Positions 1-6,911 are shown, numbered from the stretch's first letter. The stretch: 9,340 nt of DNA from an uncultured Frankineae bacterium (GCA_902805805.1 CADCUE010000183.1:1-9340), one strand, 5' to 3'. Notes: a model not told the origin generated them from the letters alone. Numbers and translations are program-made.

Positions 1-595
1 GCTGCTGACCGCGACGTGGCTGGACAGCACACCAGCCGCCCCGTGGTGGTCCCAGCGCAGCGGCTCCGGCGGGCAGCTGCTCGAGCAGACGACCCACCTG
101 GTCGACCTGGCCCGGCTGCTCGTCGGGGAGATCCGCACCGTGCAGGCGCTGGAGGTCACGCACCCCCGGGACGCGTGGCCGCAGGCCGACGTCCCCACCG
201 CATCGGCGGTGCTGTTGCGCTTCACCTCCGGCGCGATCGCCACGATCACCTCGAGCTGCGTGCTGGACCGGCGGCACGACGTGAGCCTGCGGCTCGTGAC
301 GGACGGCCGGCTGGTCGACCTGCGGGAGCGGGCCCTGTCGGACCACGAGCTGCGCGTCTCGACCGGCGAGGGTGAGCAGGTGGTCCGAGACCGGCAGGAC
401 CCCATCGCCACAGAGGACCGTGCCTTCGTCGACGCGCTGCTCGCGGGGAACGACTCTGTGCCAGTCCCGTACGAGGAGGCGCTGCGCACGCACGCTGCGG
501 TCTGCGCCGCCGACCTGTCGGCGCGCGAGGGCGGCGCCGTCGTGGACGTCGCCGACCTCCTGGCCGGGCAGACGACGGACGGTGGACAGGCATGA
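1..595 (+). CDS. Gfo/Idh/MocA-family NAD(P)-dependent oxidoreductase, C-terminal part (cut by window start)
   Basis: The reading frame is open from base 2 to the TGA at 593-595 and gives 197 visible residues, without the N-terminal Rossmann domain, which must lie left of the window. The visible part is the family's C-terminal substrate domain. It begins with PWWSQRSGSGGQLLEQTTHLVD, split here as PWWSQRSGSGG (visible residues 14-24) and the helix carrying His32 and Asp35 (THLVD), the usual place of the active-site His. The beta-sheet half follows (AVLLRFTSGAIATITSSCVL, a typical antiparallel strand pair). The tail (DRAFVDALLAGN...VPVPYEEALRTHAAVCAADLSA) is the standard C-terminal helix pair. 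Members oxidise or reduce sugars, inositols and similar polyols with NAD(P) in the cytoplasm; the substrate here cannot be read. Its stop overlaps the next start (ATGA at 592-595), so the two genes are translationally coupled. Start codon not in the window. Confidence 0.88.
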   Translation, partial: LLTATWLDSTPAAPWWSQRSGSGGQLLEQTTHLVDLARLLVGEIRTVQALEVTHPRDAWPQADVPTASAVLLRFTSGAIATITSSCVLDRRHDVSLRLVTDGRLVDLRERALSDHELRVSTGEGEQVVRDRQDPIATEDRAFVDALLAGNDSVPVPYEEALRTHAAVCAADLSAREGGAVVDVADLLAGQTTDGGQA

Positions 596-1734
596 GCAGC
601 CTTCGCCACAGCGCCGACGTCGGCGCTGGGCGCCGCACCGTCCGCTCGATCGGGATCCCGGAACGCGGCCGCGCCGAGGTCGTGTCCTACGAGGAGGAGC
701 CACCGCTCGACGGGCAGTTCCGGGTGGACACCCTGTTCACCGGGCTGTCCGCCGGCACCGAGCTGACGCTGCTCAAGGGCACGAACCCGTACCTGCACTC
801 CTCCTGGGACGCCGAGCGGGGCGTCTTCCGGCCCGGCACGCCGTCTCGCGCCTACCCGATCCAGGCGCTGGGCTACATGGAGGTGGCGCGCGTCGTGGAC
901 AGCCGCACCCCTCGAGTGGCCGACGGCGACGTGGTCGCGACGACGTACGGCCACCGGACCGGACACGTCGTCGATCCCCGCGCCGTCCCGATGACGGTCC
1001 TGCCCCCGTCGCTGGACCCGCTGCTCGGGGTGTACGTCGCCCAGATGGGACCGATCTGCGCCAACGGGCTGCTGCACGCCGCCGCCGACGTGGCCGGCCC
1101 CGGTCCTCGGCTCGAGCTGTCCGACGGTGTGCGCGACCGCCGGGTGCTGGTGACGGGCGGCGGGGTCGTCGGCCTGCTGACCGGCCTGTTCGCCCGGGCG
1201 CACGGCGCCGCGGAGGTCGCGATCGCCGATCCGGACCCGCAGCGGCTGGCCGCCGCGGCCGGCCTCGGCCTCACTCCGCTCGCCGACGTCGAGCCGGAGG
1301 CGGTCTGGCGCTGGTGCGCCGAGCGCTGGCGGCACGGGCCTGCCGACGTCGGCGCTGACGTGGTGTTCCAGTGCCGGGGTCAGGCGGCCGTGCTGGCGAC
1401 CGCGCTGCGCGCGGTCCGGCCGCAGGGCACCGTCATCGACCTGGCGTTCTACCAGGGCGGCGCGCCCGAGCTGCGCCTGGGCGAGGAGTTCCACCACAAG
1501 GGCGTGAGCATCCGGTGCGCGCAGATCGGCCGGGTCCCTCGCGGCCTGCAGTCGACCTGGGACCGTGCGCGGCTGTCCGCCGAGACCCTGGACCTGCTGA
1601 CGTCGTACGGGGAGGCCGTACGGCGACAGGTCATCACCGACGTCGTGCCGTTCGAGCAGGGCCCGCAGCTCATGATGGACGTCGCCGAGCGACGGCGCTC
1701 CACCATCCAGGCCGTGTTCGCCGTCGACGACTGA
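592..1734 (+). CDS. Zinc-less medium-chain dehydrogenase/reductase (BchC-like alcohol dehydrogenase family)
   Basis: The product has 380 residues. An N-terminal GroES-like half (residues 17-185) precedes a Rossmann half with the nucleotide motif GGGVVG at 189-194 and an acidic end to the next strand (IADPDPQR, 211-218; Asp213 suggests NAD). The usual zinc ligands are missing. The first-ligand region reads TGLSAGTELTLLKG (50-63) in place of a Cys-containing loop. The GHE motif is replaced by LGYMEVARVV (93-102), and there is no four-Cys structural zinc lobe. This is the pattern of the BchC-like branch, annotated as zinc-binding only by family inheritance. Residues 1-16 precede the first conserved-looking strand (TVRSIGIPERG) and look like an extension, but no better start exists; ATG 592 has GGTGGACAGG upstream and overlaps the previous stop. 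Being coupled to a Gfo/Idh/MocA gene suggests two redox steps on one substrate. Substrate unknown. Confidence 0.85.
   Translation: MSSLRHSADVGAGRRTVRSIGIPERGRAEVVSYEEEPPLDGQFRVDTLFTGLSAGTELTLLKGTNPYLHSSWDAERGVFRPGTPSRAYPIQALGYMEVARVVDSRTPRVADGDVVATTYGHRTGHVVDPRAVPMTVLPPSLDPLLGVYVAQMGPICANGLLHAAADVAGPGPRLELSDGVRDRRVLVTGGGVVGLLTGLFARAHGAAEVAIADPDPQRLAAAAGLGLTPLADVEPEAVWRWCAERWRHGPADVGADVVFQCRGQAAVLATALRAVRPQGTVIDLAFYQGGAPELRLGEEFHHKGVSIRCAQIGRVPRGLQSTWDRARLSAETLDLLTSYGEAVRRQVITDVVPFEQGPQLMMDVAERRRSTIQAVFAVDD
609..628. repeat. Perfect 20-bp palindrome in the first codons of the dehydrogenase gene
   Basis: CAGCGCCGACGTCGGCGCTG reads identically on both strands. As RNA it folds into an 8-bp stem with an ACGT loop, beginning about 17 bases after the start codon at 592. 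It encodes the ADVGA segment. The 16 bases GCCGACGTCGGCGCTG recur at 1342-1357, again coding ADVGA, so coding constraint explains part of the similarity. It could be an operator, a translation-tuning hairpin, or chance in GC-rich DNA. Confidence 0.7.
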
Positions 1735-1769
1735 CCCCTCGGGCACCTGCCGCGCGCGTGGGCGGTCAG
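1731..1769. terminator. Weak inverted repeat spanning the stops of two converging genes
   Basis: CTGACC (1731-1736) and GGTCAG (1764-1769) can pair, leaving a 27-base GC-rich loop. The two convergent stop codons (TGA 1732-1734 and, on the minus strand, TGA 1768-1766) lie inside the arms. The position suits a bidirectional terminator, but the stem is only 6 bp, the loop is long and there is no T tract on either side. The repeat may simply reflect two TGA codons in similar contexts. Confidence 0.25.
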
Positions 1770-2665
1770 CCGCCCTTCTTGCGGGCGAACACGAGCCCCG
1801 CGACCTCGGCGGCGCCGGCCAGGCGCAGCACCCGGGCCATCTCCCGCAGGGAGAAGCCCTCGGAGTACACGTCGTCGACGACCAGGACCCGCCGGCCGGC
1901 GACAAGCTCGGGATGGGGCACCGCCAGCGCCGCGCGCAGGGAGTGCTCGGCGATCGCGCGTCGCGTCTCGACGCCGCGGCCGAGGAACTGCCCCGTCGGC
2001 CCGGACTTGGTGATCAGGTCCGGCACGAACGGCCACCCCGGACCGTCGGCGGCGGCTGCGTCCAGGATCAGCCGCAGGTGGTCCCACAGCCGCCGGGCCC
2101 GCGGCCCGACGTACAACGCACCCGTGGTGATCAGGTCGTAGTCCTGCAGCTCCTCGCGACGCTCCTCGAGGAAGCCGACGAGGATCCGCCCGAGGACCGG
2201 CGCCCAGTCGCGGTCCTCGTCGTACTTGTAGCGGCAGACCGCCGTCCAGACGTCCTCCGGGCACGACGACACGGTGTAGATCCGGGAGAACCAGCGGTCC
2301 TCCAACGTGCAGACCGTGTTGGCACACGGGCGCGCGCCGAGCAGCGGCTCTCCGCACACCGGACACCCTCGCGAGGCGGCCGCCGCCTCACCGCCGCTGG
2401 CGCAGGAGAAGCAGACGGCCGGGGTGCCGGCCACCCGGTACGGACAGGCCATGCAGCCCGGGAGTCCGGCGGGCGACGGATCCAGCCGCTGCAGATCGAT
2501 CACGGACGTGGGCAGCCGGACGTGACGGAGCGCAAGGCGCCCAGCAGCGAGGAGCCCGCCGGCCGTGACGAGCACCGCGAGCGGGCACCAGGAGTGCACC
2601 GGCGTCGACCGCAGAGCCCGGTGCACATGCGAGCACCGTAGTTCCCGTCGGCCGTCGTCGCGCAC
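1766..2665 (-). CDS. ComF-like phosphoribosyltransferase-domain protein with Cys clusters and N-terminal hydrophobic segment
   Basis: The 299-residue product ends in a type I phosphoribosyltransferase domain. The PRPP loop is VLVVDDVYSEGFS (residues 260-272, acidic pair Asp264-Asp265), preceded by the flexible-loop region ITKSGPTGQFLGRGVETR (219-236). Before it lie two Cys clusters: C71, C74, C85, C88, and C101, C104 (CPVCGEPL), C114, C119, which look like zinc fingers. Classical ComF has one four-Cys finger and about 230-240 residues. A hydrophobic stretch at 28-46 (PLAVLVTAGGLLAAGRLAL) could be a membrane anchor. ComF acts in uptake and processing of DNA in competent bacteria; many ComF-like proteins are orphans and no other competence gene is visible here. 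The start GTG 2665 lacks a good ribosome site, and residues 1-22 have weak codon bias, so a GTG about 22 codons later (residue 23) is possible. It lies 40 bases after the upstream gene, probably in one transcript. Confidence 0.75.
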   Translation of the reverse strand: MRDDGRRELRCSHVHRALRSTPVHSWCPLAVLVTAGGLLAAGRLALRHVRLPTSVIDLQRLDPSPAGLPGCMACPYRVAGTPAVCFSCASGGEAAAASRGCPVCGEPLLGARPCANTVCTLEDRWFSRIYTVSSCPEDVWTAVCRYKYDEDRDWAPVLGRILVGFLEERREELQDYDLITTGALYVGPRARRLWDHLRLILDAAAADGPGWPFVPDLITKSGPTGQFLGRGVETRRAIAEHSLRAALAVPHPELVAGRRVLVVDDVYSEGFSLREMARVLRLAGAAEVAGLVFARKKGG

Positions 2666-2705
2666 GAGGGCCGACCGCTCAGCTCCTCCGCCGCCTTCGG
2701 TGCGC

Positions 2706-4088
2706 TCAACGCTGTCCGTCGGGAACGGTGAGCAGCCCGGGGACCAGCCTGTCCAGGTCGGCGAGGGTGAGCGGCTCCTCGGGCAGCGGTCGGAGCGGGC
2801 CCAGCCGCTGCAGTGCCGAGCCGTACCGCGCGAGGTGCCCGAAGTCGGCGGGGAAGCGGGCCGGATCCACCGACAGCAGACGACCGGAGCGTCGCGCCGT
2901 GCTCAGAGCCGACTGCCACTGCGCCGGCGGCGCGACACCGATCGACGAGGTGCCGTGCGGGAACAGCAGGGCCAGCACCTCGTCGTACGTCGCCCTGTGC
3001 AGGTACGCCGCGAGGCGGTCCACGGAAGGTCCCACCGGGAACAGGCTCCAGAAGGGCACGCTGCCGGAGCGCAGTGCCGCCACCGGGTCCACGAGCACGA
3101 AGGACTCCACCAGCAGCCGCTCGGCGGGCAGGCCCCGGGCGAGGTACCACTCGCGATGCAGGTCGGCGACCACCGGACTGAGGTCCTCAGGAGCGTCGAG
3201 CACGATGCGGCGCACCGGATGACCGTGCTCTGCAGCCCAGCGCTGCACGTCGTCCAGGAGGCTGGGGTCCAGGCCCCACTCGGCCTCGGGGGCGTCGTCG
3301 TCGGGCTCCGGCGGGTCCCAGCGCGACCGGCCCGCCCCCTGTTCGCGCAGGAACGCCGCGACCCTCGGTCCGCCGGAGAAGTACTCCTCGACGGTGGCGC
3401 CGCCCTGCGCGCCGAACTGGAACACGTGCCGCTCGCCGATCCTGGTCACCGGCCACCGGCTCCGGTCGTCGACGACGACGACCGTGCCACCCGGGGCGAG
3501 GCAGTCGCTGAGGAAGCGGGTGTACGTGGCGCCCAGGCGCCGTCGCTTCACCCGGAAGTACGCCATCCGCTGCAGCGTCAGGCGGTCGTGGTTGGGGTCG
3601 TGCATGTGGTGCAGGGCCAGGTCGGGAGCGGCATCGAGCAGCGGTCCAGCCAGCCGCACGCCCGTCTCCATCGCGCGGCGCGGGTCGTCCAGGTCGGTGC
3701 GCGCGCGCACGGGCAGCAGCCAGGTCTGCGGCAGCCACGGCACGCCCAGAGCGGCCCACAGGTGCACGGCGGCGCCGTTGGAGGCACCGAGAGCCACGGC
3801 GGGATACCGCCGCTCGGGGTACTGGCCGACGGTCCAGCGGGCGACGGCCTCGGTGTCGAGGTCGCCGAGGCGATCGCTCGGGACCGCCTCCGCGCCGCTC
3901 ACCCTGGCGTAGGCGGCGCGGCGCAACGGCAGCGGCAGCGCGGCGGAGGCCCGTACGGCCGCGCCGGCCAGCCGGCCCTGACCCAGTCGCGGGAAGGTGC
4001 GCCCGTGCAGTGCGGCGGCAGTCGCACGCAGCATGGCCGAGGCGGAGTCGAAGTCGGCGACCGCGCGTGACCCGGACAGCTGCGCCAT
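2706..4088 (-). CDS. Unrecognised 460-residue protein
   Basis: I do not recognise this family. Codon bias is strong throughout, so it is a real gene. The chosen start is ATG 4088 (MAQLSGSRAV). The frame stays open upstream to an ATG at 4193, but those 35 codons read as noncoding (many Cys, Arg and Pro). Notable segments are: YPAVALGASNGAAVHLW at 95-111, where GASNG resembles a nucleophile-elbow or nucleotide-binding turn; HHMHDPNHDR at 160-169, with a His/Asp cluster; and LAPGGTVVVVDD at 197-208, resembling the strand after motif I in methyltransferases or a Rossmann edge strand. Next comes an acidic linker (PPEPDDDAPEAEWG, 259-272), then a C-terminal region with LHREWYLARGLPAERLLVESFVLVDP starting at 310 (split: LHREWYLARGLP and AERLLVESFVLVDP). 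There is no signal peptide and no membrane span, so it is probably cytoplasmic. It directly precedes the ComF-like gene on the same strand. Confidence 0.7.
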   Translation of the reverse strand: MAQLSGSRAVADFDSASAMLRATAAALHGRTFPRLGQGRLAGAAVRASAALPLPLRRAAYARVSGAEAVPSDRLGDLDTEAVARWTVGQYPERRYPAVALGASNGAAVHLWAALGVPWLPQTWLLPVRARTDLDDPRRAMETGVRLAGPLLDAAPDLALHHMHDPNHDRLTLQRMAYFRVKRRRLGATYTRFLSDCLAPGGTVVVVDDRSRWPVTRIGERHVFQFGAQGGATVEEYFSGGPRVAAFLREQGAGRSRWDPPEPDDDAPEAEWGLDPSLLDDVQRWAAEHGHPVRRIVLDAPEDLSPVVADLHREWYLARGLPAERLLVESFVLVDPVAALRSGSVPFWSLFPVGPSVDRLAAYLHRATYDEVLALLFPHGTSSIGVAPPAQWQSALSTARRSGRLLSVDPARFPADFGHLARYGSALQRLGPLRPLPEEPLTLADLDRLVPGLLTVPDGQR

Positions 4089-4481
4089 CTCAGGCCACCC
4101 GGCCGGCGAGCCGGTGCACGACCCGCAGGTGGTGGCCCGGCTCCGGGCGAGCGTCGCCCTGCCCAGGCCCTGCCGGCCGCACGGCCGGGGCACCGGTCAG
4201 GTGGAGCCGCAGGCTGGGATGCACGGAGGTCCTCCGGAGGTCGTGACGTCTCCGCCGGGCGGCGGCGCGGGTGGCGGCGCTCGCCCGCACGGGTGTGCGT
4301 GCTCGGGCTTCGCTGCCCCGCACGGCGGGCTCGGAACCGCCAGGTCGGCAGAGTTCGGCCTGAGACCGTCCCCGCGGCCCTACGGGGACCGCATGCCCGG
4401 GCCGGCACGCTCCGCCCGGCGATCGTCACGCGCGCGGACCGCGTCCTGGGTGAGCCGCGGTCCAGAGGGGACGGCGGGGCG
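4089..4481. other. Divergent intergenic region, no convincing gene
   Basis: These 393 bases lie between two diverging starts (minus-strand ATG 4088 and plus-strand GTG 4482) and must hold both promoters. Frames remain open by GC content alone, and their translations are Arg/Pro/Gly-rich with no family likeness. The region contains the overlapping palindromes at 4225-4240 and a hairpin (GTCCCCG 4368-4374 with CGGGGAC 4383-4389, 8-base loop). I could not identify -35 or -10 boxes with confidence. Confidence 0.6.
4225..4240. promoter_or_regulatory. Overlapping palindromes, operator-like
   Basis: GGAGGTCCTCCGGAGG contains two interleaved dyads: GGAGG-T-CCTCC (4225-4235) and CCTCCGGAGG (4231-4240). 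The shared CCTCC arm means only one can pair at a time in RNA; as DNA it gives three alternating half sites. It sits about 140 bases upstream of the minus-strand 460-residue gene and about 240 upstream of the permease gene. No known regulator motif is recognised. Confidence 0.35.
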
Positions 4482-5573
4482 GTGGAACCGCCTCTCGACC
4501 TGCCCGCCCGTCGCGACCTCCCCGTCCCGCGAGGAGTGGACGTCGCCGTCGCCTGGACCTGGCGACTGGCCGTGCTCGCCGGCGGGATCGTCCTGGTCGG
4601 CATCGCGCTGGGACGGGTCCTGCTGCTGACCGCGGCCTTCGCAGCCGCGCTGCTGCTCGCCTCGCTGCTGCATCCGCTCGCCGGCCGCGCGCAACGCCTC
4701 GGCCTGTCGCACCGGCGCGCCGCGGCCCTGGTCTTCCTCCTGTTCGTCACCACGGTCGTGCTCGTCCTGGTCACCCTCGGCGGCGTGGTCGCCGCGCAGG
4801 TGGGGGACCTCACGAGCGGCTTGTCCCAGGCCACCGACCAGCTGCTGCGCGCGCTCCAGTCCGCCGGGCTGCCGGTCGAGCAGCGTCAGCTGGACCGGCT
4901 GCGCGAGCAGGGCACGGGCGCGCTGCAGAAGGGCGGCGCCGTCAGTGGCGCCCTCACCGCGGTCGGCACGTTGCTCGACCTGGTCAGCGGCGCCGTGCTG
5001 GCGCTGTTCATCCTGCTCGTGCTGCTGCTCGACGGGCGCACCGTCTGGGACTGGGTGCTGCGGGTGCTGCCGCTCCGGGCGCGGCAGCCGGTGGACGAGG
5101 CCGGGACGCAGGCATGGCACGCACTGACCGCGTACATGCGGGGCATCCTCGTCGTCGCGCTGGTCGACTCGTCGTTGATCGCGCTCGCGCTGCTGCTCAT
5201 CGGAGTCCCCGCCGTGGCTCCGCTGGCGGCACTGACCTTCCTCGGTGCCTTCCTGCCGTACGCCGGAGCCACGATCGCCGGTCTCGCCGCCATCGCCGTG
5301 GCGCTGGTGGCGGTGGGGCCGGTCGCCGGCCTGCTCGTGCTCGGCGCGGTGGTGCTCGTGCAGATGATCGACGGGTACGCGCTCGAGCCGCTCGTCCTGG
5401 GCAAGGCCGTGCGCCTGCACCCCTTGGCCGTCGTCGTCGTCATCACCCTCGGCGGACTGCTCGGCGGCATCGGCGGCGCGGTCGTCGCCGTGCCGCTGAC
5501 CGGCGCGCTCAACGCCGCCATCGCGCACCTGCGTCTGCGGGGCGCCGCTGGACAAGAGGTCACCACGCGATGA
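4482..5573 (+). CDS. AI-2E/PerM-family (UPF0118) membrane permease
   Basis: From GTG 4482 the product has 363 residues, the normal size of this family. Hydrophobic segments lie at about 27-44, 47-68, 80-103, 155-183, 223-293 (three or four spans) and 315-343. Between spans 3 and 4 is the large family-typical loop (104-154). Signature parts are LGAFLPYAGATIAG (254-267), DGYALEPLVLGKAVRLHP (297-314) and GGLLGGIGGAVVAVPL (324-339). The frame is open back to 4293, but those codons look noncoding. GTG 4482 has AGAGGGGA about 10 bases upstream, and the resulting N-terminus ARRDLPVPRGVDVAVAW fits actinobacterial relatives. Despite the family name, substrates vary (autoinducer-2 export for TqsA, ion antiport for others), and none can be read here. 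Its stop overlaps the hydrolase start (ATGA, 5570-5573), so the two are co-translated. Confidence 0.9.
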   Translation: MEPPLDLPARRDLPVPRGVDVAVAWTWRLAVLAGGIVLVGIALGRVLLLTAAFAAALLLASLLHPLAGRAQRLGLSHRRAAALVFLLFVTTVVLVLVTLGGVVAAQVGDLTSGLSQATDQLLRALQSAGLPVEQRQLDRLREQGTGALQKGGAVSGALTAVGTLLDLVSGAVLALFILLVLLLDGRTVWDWVLRVLPLRARQPVDEAGTQAWHALTAYMRGILVVALVDSSLIALALLLIGVPAVAPLAALTFLGAFLPYAGATIAGLAAIAVALVAVGPVAGLLVLGAVVLVQMIDGYALEPLVLGKAVRLHPLAVVVVITLGGLLGGIGGAVVAVPLTGALNAAIAHLRLRGAAGQEVTTR

Positions 5574-6343
5574 GGACCACCCGGCACCGGGTCGAGGGAC
5601 TGCAGATCGCCGCCCTCCACGAGCCCGCGCCGGCCGGCGGGCACCGCGTCGAGCAGGTCCTCGCCGACCCCGTCGTCATGGTGCCCGGCCTGGCGCTGTC
5701 GGGGCGCACGCTCCTGCCGGCTGTGCGGGCGTTCGCGCAGTTCATCGACGTGTGGGCCGTCGACCTGCCGGGGGCGGGCAGCAGCTCGGCGCCGGACCGC
5801 GCCTTCGACGTCGACGACCACGCTCGGACCGTGCTGCGCTGGTGCGATGCCGCCGGTCTGGGTCGGGTCACCCTGCTCGGGCACTCCGTCGGCTGTCAGC
5901 CGGTCCTCGCCGCCGCCGAGCAGGAGCCGGAACGGGTGGCCGCTGTCGTCCTGTCCGCGCCCACCGGCGACCCGACGGCACGGGACTGGGCCACCTTCGT
6001 CGGACGGTGGTTGCTGGACGGGCTGCGCGAGCCACCGCGGCAGCTGCCGCGACTCGTCCGCGACTGGCTCCGGGCCGACCCCCGCACCGCGGCCAGCACC
6101 TTGGCGGCCCTCCGGCGTGACGACGTGGCCGACCGACTCCCCCGCGTGAGCTGCCCCGCGCTCGTCCTGCGGGGCGAGCGGGACGCCATCGCGCCGCAGG
6201 GCTGGGCCGAGCACGTCGCCCGACAGCTCCCCCGCGGCCGTCTCGTCGTGCTGGGCGGACAGCCTCACAACGCCCTCACCCTGGCAGCGCAGGAGGCCGC
6301 GGCCCTGGTCCGGGCCTTCCTCGCCGAGGTGCTCGAGGCATGA
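5570..6343 (+). CDS. Alpha/beta hydrolase
   Basis: The 257-residue product has the complete layout of a small alpha/beta-hydrolase: an oxyanion region VVMVPGLALSGRTLLP (35-50), the strand VWAVDLPGAGSS (61-72), the nucleophile elbow GHSVG (104-108, Ser106), a cap region (about 132-190), the acid in LVLRGERDAIAP (198-209, Asp205), and the base in GGQPHNAL (229-236, His233). No signal peptide is present, so it is cytoplasmic. It hydrolyses or transfers an ester, lactone or similar bond; the substrate cannot be read. The start ATG 5570 overlaps the permease stop, with AGAGG about 12 bases upstream. Co-translation with an AI-2E-type permease suggests a linked substrate or simple operon hitch-hiking; I would not infer quorum quenching from this alone. 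Confidence 0.9.
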   Translation: MRTTRHRVEGLQIAALHEPAPAGGHRVEQVLADPVVMVPGLALSGRTLLPAVRAFAQFIDVWAVDLPGAGSSSAPDRAFDVDDHARTVLRWCDAAGLGRVTLLGHSVGCQPVLAAAEQEPERVAAVVLSAPTGDPTARDWATFVGRWLLDGLREPPRQLPRLVRDWLRADPRTAASTLAALRRDDVADRLPRVSCPALVLRGERDAIAPQGWAEHVARQLPRGRLVVLGGQPHNALTLAAQEAAALVRAFLAEVLEA

Positions 6344-6489
6344 CCTCGAGGCCTGACAGCGGGCGCGCGCACCGCGGCACGAGGACGACGCACTTCGCTG
6401 CCCGGCTCCGGATCGGCTGTGCTGCTCGTGATCGGGACGACGCGGCGGCATCTCCGGCGATCCTCCGTCCGGCCGCTGCAGGACTCGTC

Positions 6490-6523
6490 CGGGTCGGCGC
6501 GGGTACGCGCCCTGCCGTGCCCG
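6490..6523 (+). terminator. Candidate terminator hairpin after the permease-hydrolase operon
   Basis: The core GGCGCG (6496-6501), loop GGTA, CGCGCC (6506-6511) is a perfect 6-bp stem with a 4-base loop. Flanking CGGG (6490-6493) and CCCG (6520-6523) could extend or alternate with it. It lies about 150 bases past the hydrolase stop and has no T tract, as is common for GC-rich actinobacteria. The long distance from the stop weakens the call. Confidence 0.35.
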
Positions 6524-6548
6524 ACGACCGGCCCTCGACCTGAGGCGC

Positions 6549-6578
6549 CGGCGAACGCCGCAGTGCTGTGACACAGCA
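6549..6578. promoter_or_regulatory. Paired operator-like palindromes upstream of the zinc-ribbon gene
   Basis: TGCTGTGACACAGCA (6564-6578) is a dyad with 7-base arms around a central A, and CGGCGAACGCCG (6549-6560) is a second dyad just upstream. They end 32 bases before ATG 6611, where a repressor or activator site would be expected. The TGTGA half resembles one half of a Crp/Fnr-family site, but the spacing does not match the classical Crp box, so the regulator is unknown. Confidence 0.45.
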
Positions 6579-6610
6579 ACCGCAGGCGAGGCAGGACTCC
6601 AGGAGTGGTC

Positions 6611-6772
6611 ATGGCAGCACACGCTGGCGAGAAGGCGCAGAAGACCGGCGACTTCTACTGCGCACACTGCGACGAGAAGGTGCACGCGAAGGAGGGGGAA
6701 GAGATCCCGGAGTGCCCGAACGGCCACAAGGCCTTCGGGACGCGCCGCAACGAGCCGGGCAACAAGAGCTGA
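6611..6772 (+). CDS. Small zinc-ribbon protein (53 residues)
   Basis: The gene is short, but codon use and layout support it. ATG 6611 has CCAGGAG 6 bases upstream. The protein begins with a Lys/Glu-rich arm (MAAHAGEKAQKTGDF) and then has CAHC (Cys17, Cys20), KEGEEIPECPNGH (Cys35, His39) and ends FGTRRNEPGNKS. The pairs CxxC and CxxxH make a plausible Zn site. Similar short proteins with the CPNGH...RRNEP pattern are annotated simply as zinc-ribbon proteins, with unknown function. It could bind nucleic acid or protein, or store metal. It has its own promoter-like upstream palindrome. A degraded second copy lies 140 bases downstream. Confidence 0.8.
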   Translation: MAAHAGEKAQKTGDFYCAHCDEKVHAKEGEEIPECPNGHKAFGTRRNEPGNKS

Positions 6773-6806
6773 CGCTCACACGAGCCGGACGACCGTGGGT
6801 ACGACT

Positions 6807-6838
6807 CGGGACCTGCGGTCCTCCGGCGGCGGGTCCCG
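6807..6838 (+). terminator. Candidate hairpin terminator after the zinc-ribbon gene
   Basis: CGGGACC (6807-6813) pairs perfectly with GGTCCCG (6832-6838) around an 18-base GC-rich loop, 35 bases after the stop at 6772. There is no T tract. It could instead be an operator for the downstream genes. Confidence 0.35.
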
Positions 6839-6911
6839 CTGCGCACGGCGCTGGGCGCTTGTCCCGGCCGGAACAGGAGATCACCACCTCCCCACCCGAT
6901 GAGGAGCAACC

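Noticed and set aside
372..1358. Long plus-strand frame across the first two genes
   Set aside because: It is the +1 shadow of the oxidoreductase pair, almost entirely Arg, Pro, Ala and Gly.
1766..2665. Natural competence operon
   Set aside because: Only the ComF-like gene is present; no ComE, DprA, pilus or other competence gene is visible, and orphan ComF-like genes are common in actinobacteria.
4089..4193. N-terminal extension of the 460-residue protein to ATG 4193
   Set aside because: The 35 added residues have noncoding composition (Cys, Arg, Pro) and the internal ATG 4088 starts a sensible protein.
4293..4481. N-terminal extension of the permease to ATG 4293
   Set aside because: The 63 extra codons are Arg/Pro-rich and unlike the family. 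GTG 4482 has a ribosome site and gives the normal 363-residue length.
5570..6343. Quorum-quenching lactonase paired with an AI-2 exporter
   Set aside because: The permease family name is historical and its substrates vary. The alpha/beta hydrolase has no feature that specifies lactones, so the idea is not supported by sequence.
6340..6543. 67-codon frame overlapping the hydrolase stop by ATGA
   Set aside because: The overlap is attractive, but only about three quarters of its third positions are G or C, far below the neighbouring genes. The translation is Arg/Ala-rich with no motif, and a hairpin lies inside it.
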